Shown here piece by piece: positions 56,463-64,000 of a stretch of 64,000 nucleotides of DNA (position 1 is the first letter of the stretch; each line of letters opens with the position of its first letter). The position numbers and the translations under genes are program-made. Origin of the DNA: Trichothecium roseum (taxonomy: Eukaryota; Ascomycota; Sordariomycetes; Hypocreales); assembly GCA_026184415.1 (NCBI GenBank), contig CM047942.1, positions 3,224,001 through 3,288,000 on the forward strand. The letters run 5' to 3'. A model generated the notes under the pieces. That model saw nothing but the letters and a program-made list of their open reading frames with translations. It made no database searches and was not told where the DNA came from.

Positions 56463-57981
56463 TTAGTCGTCATTCTCCTTGTCGTCATCCTCCTCCTCCT
56501 TTTGCTTCAGCTTCAATGTCGTTACAAACGGGTTGTCTCTGCCAATTTCGTACTGGCCACCCAGGACCAGATCTTTGGCAACAAGCTCCCTCGTACGACC
56601 TAAGCTCTCAATGTCGGAAATGCGTTGAAGTGTATCCTCGAGGTGCTTCCGGAAGCCATCGATGGCGCATATCTCCTGGAAAGCACGGTGCATCGGGACG
56701 CTGCTGGCACGCACCTCGGCCTGGCTGGTGATGGTCATCAGGTTGAGGCTGTCGAGATCGCGAATAAAGTCGCAACGGGTCATGATTTCCTGTGCTATGT
56801 GGAAGGGGTAAGAAGGTAAACAATGGCCGGAATCGCAGTCATAAGTCCGCTCCATATCGGCTTCTCTATCAACAAGTGCCTGAGCTAAGACCATGGAGGC
56901 GGACTGGAACATATAAAAGTTAGTGGCTGCGCATACGCAGGACATTAGAGACTTGGAGAAAAAAACGTACCGCCCACTTCTGTTGATCCATGACATCGTC
57001 GTCCATCTCAGACCCTAAAATCCAGCATTGGTTGAGGAACCATTTCTTTTCAGTTTCCTTAATCTTCTCGCATGTCTCCAGCATACGGTCGCTCCTGGCT
57101 ACTCGGTTGAGAAAGCTCAGTCGGCCTCCGACCCGCTTGTACACTTCCTCGAGTTCTTCCTCGGTCGTCTGTTTGCCGTATCTTTGACGATACTTTTTCA
57201 AGGCATTGACGGCTTGAAATTTTGGTAAATCGGTCACGGGGATGACCTCCATTCTCGTTGCCAACTGCTTGAGTCGCTCATAAACCCAATAATCATCCGA
57301 GTTGAAAATCATGGTCACCAGGTTGGCTGCCGCCCACTGCTCTGCTCGTTGCTGGAGGAGCTCAATTAGATCGCGCCCTTCTTCAACGTTGCGCAGCAAG
57401 TGCATCTGGTTCACAATAACGACCAGCGGCTTTGATCTCGCCTTGCGCATCCGCATGGCCACTTTTTCGAGCTTGTTCAGGGCGCGTTCGATATCAAGAA
57501 GGGCCGTCGACTCGCGAGGCCCCCTCTCGCTAAAGTATCCTCCGATGTAGTCCTCGTGAAATTCATAATCCAGGGCCTTGCCTAGCCTTAGGCGGAAGAT
57601 TTCAGCATCAGGGTGGGCCTCGAACATGGCAACGGCATCACCGTCGATTTTGCGCATAGATTCAATCAGCATACTGCTCTTGCCGGTACCCTTTTCCCCG
57701 ATAAGTAGATAATAGTGACCAGACTTTTCTCCGCTGACAATGGCATCAACACGGCTTTGCTCAGGTCTTTGGACCCAATGCTCCTGCTCTGAACCAGAGG
57801 CATGAGGTACGTCTTTGCCAATGGCAGCCATTTCCAATACTGGGTCTCCGGGAGTAAAGGCTCGCGTCATCTTCTTGACGACCAGCATCTTGTACCCTCT
57901 GTGATACATGTACGCAGCGCCAGCGAAACCTAGCCCGAGCACGAGGATGGAGGCGAACGTAGTGGCAGCAGCCTCACCCAT
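56463..57981 (-). CDS. Membrane-anchored AAA-like P-loop ATPase
   Basis: Exons (minus strand) 57981-56971 and 56903-56463 (phase 0, GTACGT...CCAG, branch CACTAAC) give 483 residues. A hydrophobic N-terminal segment (about 8-26) would anchor it, possibly in the mitochondrial inner membrane. Walker A is GEKGTGKS (95-102). At the Walker B position the strand reads PLVVIVNQMHLL (185-196), with Asn-Gln where most AAA ATPases have Asp-Glu. FNSDDYWVYERLK follows in the sensor-1 region. The C-terminal domain has a winged-helix-like charged sequence and an acidic KEEEDDDKENDD end. The family resembles fungal Orc1/Cdc6-like AAA proteins with a C-terminal winged helix and is also reminiscent of Rna12/Yme2. 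The role is unknown. Confidence 0.78.
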
Positions 57982-58099
57982 TTTTGCCAGCAGGCAAGGT
58001 TCCTCTGCGTTGGGTCCATGAGACCTGGATGAGTAGTCTCTGGACTGATTGAAATCTTCAAAGTCGTCATATTAGCCATGTTCATTTTCTTCACGTCTG

Positions 58100-58101
<2 letters not shown>

Positions 58102-58130
<29 letters not shown>
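58102..58130. repeat. (CT)n microsatellite
   Basis: Perfect CT dinucleotide run about 120 bp upstream of the P-loop ATPase start (GA on its sense strand). Confidence 0.9.
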
Positions 58131-58132
<2 letters not shown>

Positions 58133-59255
58133 GCTTTGCTTCGGTAGATTTCCCCTGTCCCTTTGATATCGGGTCGTGGGGGAATCAAGATTCAGCGGCA
58201 AGAGTTGGGAGTGATATTCCATACGGACAGCGCAATTTTGATTGAAAGCAACAAAGAGCCTCATCACGAGTTAAATGCATCACCACTTACCATATTTCTT
58301 CTGTCCTTGCGTCGAGAACGGAGCGCGGCCAGCAGCACGAGATACACCCGCGATGGCCACTGTCACAGCAGACCGGGATGTGGCAGAAAATCGATCATGA
58401 TTGCGCAGTGACAGGCGCGCCCATTTTCCAGATTGGGTGGCCTGGCGCACCATAAACCCACTATACCTATACCGCGTGATCATGACGGTCGAGAGGCATC
58501 CAATCCAATTCAACGTTCTAGGTGAGACTCGCGCATGGAGCGATATCTAAAGGGGAGGAAAATAAAGTGAAAATAAAAAATAAAAAAATTATGAAGTAGA
58601 ATAGGGATAGAAAGGATGGGAAATGAAACGCTCCCGATTGCAAATGTGTCGTTTTCCCCCTTGACCGAAAAGTACGGATTACGCCGTTTCTAAAATCGTA
58701 GATAGTTTGAGGGAGCGCAGAGGTAGCCACCACGCTAATATCTTGCACCACGTTTAGTTCGCGCAGCGCAGATTTAGGGAACAAACAAGCTGAATTGACA
58801 AACCCCTGACCAGTTCGGTCTTGCTGGGCTGCTTGGTCCTCTAATTCAAACCAGGATGGTGTCTCCGCCGACGGGATGTGGCAGCGCGTCGGAGTGTACG
58901 GACTCACGGAGTAGGCCAGTGGCTAAGTACAGGGCTTGAGGGCTTGAGGGGCCACAGGCTACGGTCGGTAGCGTGTATTTAGCGGGTCCTTGAAGCGATG
59001 TAGAAATCATTTGCGAGGGAGCCAGTTTGCCATTATTGTCGCGCTGCCATTGAAAGGGATGTGTACGAAGTACGGGGTACGGAGTGAGGAGAGGGAATGT
59101 GAGAATTAAAATACCAACTGCAGCTTTCTTCTCTCTAGTCTCTGTACCTCAAACTTGAGCGAGTTCTAGAGCACCATTAGAACATTGGCGCAGTGTTTGT
59201 CTGGTACGAGACGGTTCGTGTTACCGGAACCTTCAGCTTGGAACACCTGCAGAAG

Positions 59256-59271
59256 TACTCCGTACTCCGTA
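59256..59271. repeat. Overlapping pair of TACTCCGTA nonamers
   Basis: Two copies share two bases (59256-59264 and 59263-59271). Other exact copies on either strand are at 46960, 51357, 51726, 56106 and 59783. Confidence 0.9.
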
Positions 59272-60163
59272 CTCGCCAACTGACCCCCAAGGGCGGACCA
59301 ATGCGGACTTCAACTGCGTCATATTGCCCATGTTTCGTTTGCTTCTTAATCTTGGCTGGATTGTTCCAAGTTCCAGGGTCGACTTCCTTCCGATAGATCC
59401 GCTACTCTAACGCGACACCACGTGACCTCTGCTCTCCTCTAACGACAGGAGCGTTCCTTCCCCCTCCCTCCGCCCTTTAGTACCTACCCAGATGCCAGGC
59501 AAGCCGGGCATTATTAGGTAATCACCAGCCTCACATTTGTTGCTGTTCTATCATCCAGTCACGTAGAGTCGAGCTTTCAGTTTTTTGCACGATTGGACAT
59601 TCATGACACATACTCCGTCGCCTTTGTCGAAATACCATCGCATTGCAATCGTCATCTATATACGCGATGCTGGCCAACTCGGCTCTTTCTGCTCATCACC
59701 TTTGCATCTTTATATACACTTTCATTATGGATAATAATACGAACCTCCTGGTCAAACAAGATACTATTAGCGTCGCCAGGTGTACTCCGTACTGTATAGT
59801 TGATTTACTACTCAATGGGCTGGCTCAATCAATACCTAGCATTCCAAGGCGGAGTCAATCATGTCTGCCCTGAAGTCCACCGGCCGATGTGAGGTTTGAG
59901 GTGAGGTCGAGGTGAGCAGTTGCTCACAACTGACAGCGCCAGCCCACACAAACGCGTTCCAAGAACCGGGCTCTTCGCCATGTATTCTTGTTTTTATTTT
60001 CCCTGTCGCTTTCATTTCCTCTTTTCTTTTTCTTTCTCATCATCCGTCTTCATTCTTCCATCTACTGTGTTTGTTCTCTCTTATCTTTGCTCTCTCGCGT
60101 GAATCTCATCACGGCTTGACCCAATCACTCTGGCTGCACCAACTACAACTTCATTCAGGAAAC

Positions 60164-63100
60164 ATGCCTCCCTACCCAACTGAACTCTTTGACTGGTGGC
60201 TCGGCACGGGCTTGCATGCACTCGTTGACCTTACTAAACATGATAAGATAGACTGTGATCCTAGCAACTGCGGGTTTTCTCAGGCCGCTCAGAAAAGGCT
60301 GCGCGGTTTCGACAATGATAAGGCACTTCACGAGAAGCTCGGGGCAGACTTTAGCAAGATTCGTCGATGGAGTGCCACTGATTACGTCTCTAATCCTCGC
60401 AGGAAAGTGGCTGATGCTCTCGAGAGTACGTTCAAGAAGCTGTGCCGTGGCGGACTTGACTACGACAAAGCCATGGAGGGTCTTGGCCATATCGACGCAA
60501 TGGAAATACAGCGGATGGGTCTGGCCAGCGCAGCTCATGCTGGTACTCTCATTCTTCCGCGTCACCCGACGGTCCCATTGCTAGAGGGACTTCACACTAA
60601 TATCATGGAAAGGTTTGGACAGTTCCACATGGCCTTTCGTGTTTGCGTAAGTTTTTAGACAGAACAGCCAGCCTGTGCAACTCTAGTCAAATACTAACAT
60701 CGAATTAGATTCTGGCCAGACACCTCGCACCCGGTGATGAGGTGCCCAAAGATGCCGTTGAGATCATGGCCCTCTTGAATGCCTTGTTCCCCGCAGTCGT
60801 GCATATTCAGGACAGCCAGGATTTTGATCCTACACCTTATACACCAGGTCTCAGAGATAGCCTCCGACTAGTCATATTTGAGCACCTTATGGGCGATAGC
60901 CCTTTTTCTCCCAGGAAGCAGGAGATTATCAAAATGAAGCTTCTCCAGTGGTGTGGTGTGCCCGACTACGAAGAAGCCCGTGCGACTCTGAGCCAATATA
61001 TGTGGGAGTCAAAGGCTTTTCAGGGGCTTTGTTTTCGACTTCTGAATGATGTCAATAAGTTGCCTTCCATCCCCGACTCACTGGCAAGAGAAATTTCAAA
61101 AAGGTTTCCTGACGCACAGCCGTCAGCCTCTAGCGGTAACCCAACGCACCGCGTCTCTTCCGCCCCCGCCGCGCAAACACCATCGGCCAAAAAGGCGCCA
61201 GGTCGTGAACTTCTGGCAGCTGCCACAAATCTGGCTGCCTTCTCGAGCAATGCAGATCCTGGGGGTCCTTCCAATGCGCCTCCAGCTACAGATTCAGAAA
61301 AGGACGAATTCCATCAGCACCCGCTTGTTGCCCACCTCAATATGACTACCGCCGAAAAGGAATCTCTAGGCCTCATGGTACCCAAAGTGGCTCCGCCTCA
61401 AATTTCCTAGTTCGAATTTGACAGCGATAGTGACGATAACACAAAAGGGATATTGGGTCTCGGGAAGCGTATCGTGTCACCCGTCACTTCCTCCTTTCGC
61501 CAGAAGTCCATGGATCGCCGAGCTAAAGAGGCTGCAGGAACTCCGCCTCCTGTGCCTCTCGTTCCAGAAGCGTATAAGAGAACGGCCACATCATCTACAT
61601 TGTCCAAGTTTGCTCGAAGAATGGTCTCAAGAGCCCATATCCGCGTCTCATCTAGTGAGAAAAAGGGCGTTCAGGGCGACAGTGACAAGCGTCGCCCGCC
61701 CTCCATACTTCGGTCCTTGATACCAGAGCCTTTACAACCTCACGTAGGAGTATCACCACTCACCTGGGCGGTTGACAGAGCCACTTATGTACGCAACTCG
61801 AGCCTCTCGGGACATACAGGAAACAGTGCCGGTCAGCCCCCGGCTGTGGATTCCCCTAATTCTGATTGCAATGCTTCCCTTGCCAGCCCCCGCTTATCAC
61901 CACTAGAATTTTCTCGTATGTATCTACTTGAACAAGCACGCGCGGCCAAGGAGAATCGCCCATGTGAGCTACCTGCCCCTGCTAAACGTTGGTATTGGAC
62001 CCCCGGGTATGAAGAGTTTCTGATCATCCCAGTTTTACCTCGATACATCAACCGTAATGATCCCCTCCATCCTCTATACCAAGAGCGAGACCCGAATGCC
62101 CCATCTCCCAGCACAACGGCTCAAGGAGCCTCGAAGGGCCCAGAGGAAGATCTCGAAAGTGGTGGGCGTCGCAAAGCCGATGACGTCGAAACGGGCAAAA
62201 AAGCATCCATTGACCCTACATGCCCGCGACTGTCCTTGAACCTGGGTGAGATGGAGTCCTTATCATCCTCTTTTGCAGAGTTCGAGAGCATGGGGACCAA
62301 AGATGGCCAAGGCGCTGACAGTGCTCCCCAAACCCCCCCTGCAAACAATGATTCTTCCCTTTGTTCCCCAAAGAGCGCAGAAACAGTTGTTGTTCGTGAG
62401 CGCGATCCTGTAGCCCCAAGATCACTCCCCCTTAATCTACCCCCCTCTGCGTCTGGCCAACTCTTGACCAAGTGGCAAGCCGCGGCTGCGTCTAGCACTG
62501 CTGGTCTGAGGCATCCCGCACACGAGAGGGCGGGCTACGGCCCCGCTCCCTTCTCCTCATCCATTGCCGGCTCGTCCATGGATCACTTGCCCGCCGAATC
62601 CGAACCCCAAAGCTCCCCTAGCCCGTCAAGTCTTACCAAGCACATGTTCGACAAGCCGGGAGGGTCCCTCCATGGCTATGGGTCCAAGCGGCCCGTCCTA
62701 GTTTCTGGCAGCGGTAGCCGACAGAGCCATCATAGCGAAATCGTATTGTCGGATGCTGATGACTCCTTGTCCACGAGATCTCTGATCTCGGAGTACAAGC
62801 CACCACCGCTGCGCCTCGGCCTGCGCAAATCGCAGATATCCTTCTTCAGAGAGGAAGGTAGTGACAAGCGTCAATCTCGATTCGTAGAGGATTTCGGTGA
62901 GCGGCATGGGAGTCCTGCAGGTGGTGAGCAGGACAGCCGTGAGAGTGGTGATGATGCAAACGAAGAGAAGGCGAACCGCAGTGGAAGCCCTACACTCGGT
63001 ACACCTGAGCACAACCTTGACCATCGGAAGGTGAGGATACCCCCGGGCGCATTTGACATCGCGCCCAGTGGCCCTTCTGGCTTGACCCCACGACATTCCA

Positions 63101-63876
63101 AGAGCCCGCCACCGATGTCGCCCGGCGGCCTAATGGAGAAGTTCAGCCAACCCCTTCCGCCTCTCCCCCTCCGCAACCCCGCCCGTGTGCGCAACGCCAG
63201 CGCCCAGTCGCCCGCTCCGCCGCACCAGCACCTGGAGCCGCAGCGGTCTCTGCGCAGCGTGCGCAAGAGGCCGCATGTCGAGAAGGCGGCGCTTCCCGCG
63301 GCTTGGCTAACAAGCTCGGCCCCGACCGAACCAACCGAGAGCCAGGCCGAGGAGCGCCGCACTTCTGGCGGCGGCGCTGGCGCCTCCAAGCCCTCTGGGG
63401 GCAGCTCCAAACGCCCGGTGTCCGAGGTCGACTCCCGGAGAAGCACCTTCTCGCTAGAGAAGTCCAAGGGGCCCCAGCGCACCATCCTTGGTGCGCCGGA
63501 GTCGAGCGGCTCCTCCTCCAAGCGAGCGAGCGCCGCGGAGTCGTCCTTCGGCCCCGGAAACGGGGGCTCCTCCAGCCCGCGAAAGAATAAGGGCAAGGGC
63601 AAGGGCGTCGCGACCGACGACATCTGCCGCCGTTCCTCCCCGGGATTCCACCCCTACTCGGGGAAGTACGCGCGGATGTTTGCGGAGTCGTCGCGTCGCC
63701 CGGCCGCCCAGGAGGGGGAGGGAAACGGGGGGAGATCCCCTTCCCCCTGGCAGTCCATGCTGGAGCGGACAAGGTCCAAGCTTGGCGGAGGCGCGGACAG
63801 GGGGAAGGGGAAGGGGAGAGAGAAAGGAAAAGAAAAGGCCGAGGAGGGGAACGGCGAGTCTTCCTACTCACAGTGA
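60164..63876 (+). CDS. Large unknown protein, interrupted by an in-frame TAG
   Basis: Starts at ATG 60164 after a CT-rich leader. Exon 1 ends at 60646 (GTAAGT); exon 2 begins at 60709, after a branch site ATACTAAC and acceptor TTAG. The N-terminal 394 residues are folded-looking, mainly helical sequence (FDWWLGTGLHALVDL..., LRLVIFEHLMGDSPFSP..., QYMWESKAFQGLCFRLL) of no family I recognise. TAG at 61408-61410 then interrupts, but the same frame stays open for 821 further codons to 63876. This part is Ser/Pro-rich and disordered, with an acidic patch right after the stop (FEFDSDSDD) and basic Gly/Lys-rich repeats at the end (NKGKGKG, RGKGKGREKGKEK). Readthrough or correction gives 1216 residues. 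Otherwise the second half could be a separate gene starting at ATG 61510. No good intron removes the TAG. Confidence 0.65.
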
Positions 63877-64000
63877 CGGGTTAGGCGGGAACGAGGAGGC
63901 GGGGGGTGGGGGATTGAAGGTTGTGGCGGTGGCAGCGGCAGCCGGTTTTTTCTTCACATCAAGCGATATTTGTTTTCTTCTCTTTTCTTTGGTTTTTTTT

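Larger units (their letters stand above)
57982..60163. other. Divergent intergenic region
   Basis: Lies between two divergently transcribed genes, so it contains both promoters. It has a (CT)n run at 58102-58130, near the ATPase start, and three exact TACTCCGTA words near 59256-59791. The end is a CT-rich leader before 60164. No gene is supported; the minus frame 58518-58907 (129 codons) has no features. Confidence 0.55.

Overview
The window is nuclear DNA of a filamentous ascomycete (Pezizomycotina, most likely a Sordariomycete). The evidence is short GT-AG introns with CTAAC or CTGAC branch sites, pyrimidine-rich leaders before start codons, strongly GC-biased third codon positions, and gene families typical of these fungi: CMT1-type mannosyltransferase, M43 secreted protease, TPO-like MFS transporter and ATM1. 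I saw no tRNA, rRNA, CRISPR array or intact transposon.

Left block (1-13 kb). A CMT1/CAP59 glycosyltransferase (+) converges on an FSP1/AMID-like FAD oxidoreductase (-). A D-serine dehydratase-like PLP enzyme (-) follows, then two intronless proteins on the minus strand: an unknown cysteine-containing protein and a tubby/LOR-like protein with a glycine-rich tail. Middle (13-32 kb). Two long gene-poor stretches flank one MFS drug/polyamine transporter. They hold degenerate minisatellites, twin hairpins and a threefold array of about 90-bp foldback elements. They also hold a tryptophan-rich 57-codon ORF that may be a micro-gene.

Right block (32-64 kb). The order is: F-box-like zinc protein (+), UDP-glycosyltransferase (+), a possible 84-residue protein (+), secreted metalloprotease (+), mitochondrial ABC exporter ATM1 (-), CYP7/CYP8-like cytochrome P450 (-), flavin monooxygenase (-), REB1/TTF1-type Myb protein (-), membrane-anchored P-loop ATPase (-), and a large unknown protein (+) reaching nearly to the window end. 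The P450 and the flavin monooxygenase are adjacent and co-oriented and could act in one oxidative route, but no polyketide, peptide or terpene backbone enzyme is present, so this is not a recognisable biosynthetic cluster.

Two observations stand out. First, two separate genes (F-box protein, and the unknown protein at 60-64 kb) have an in-frame TAG inside an otherwise continuous reading frame, both in the context CTAGTT. Intron acceptor, nonsense mutation, assembly error and readthrough are all possible; the first can be explained by an 87-nt phase-0 intron, the second cannot easily. Second, non-coding structure is clustered: the foldback array at 30.2-30.6 kb, and a TACTCCGTA nonamer whose seven exact copies all fall between 46.9 and 59.8 kb.

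Exon boundaries were placed by hand from splice signals and reading-frame continuity. Family names come from motif recognition, not database searches.
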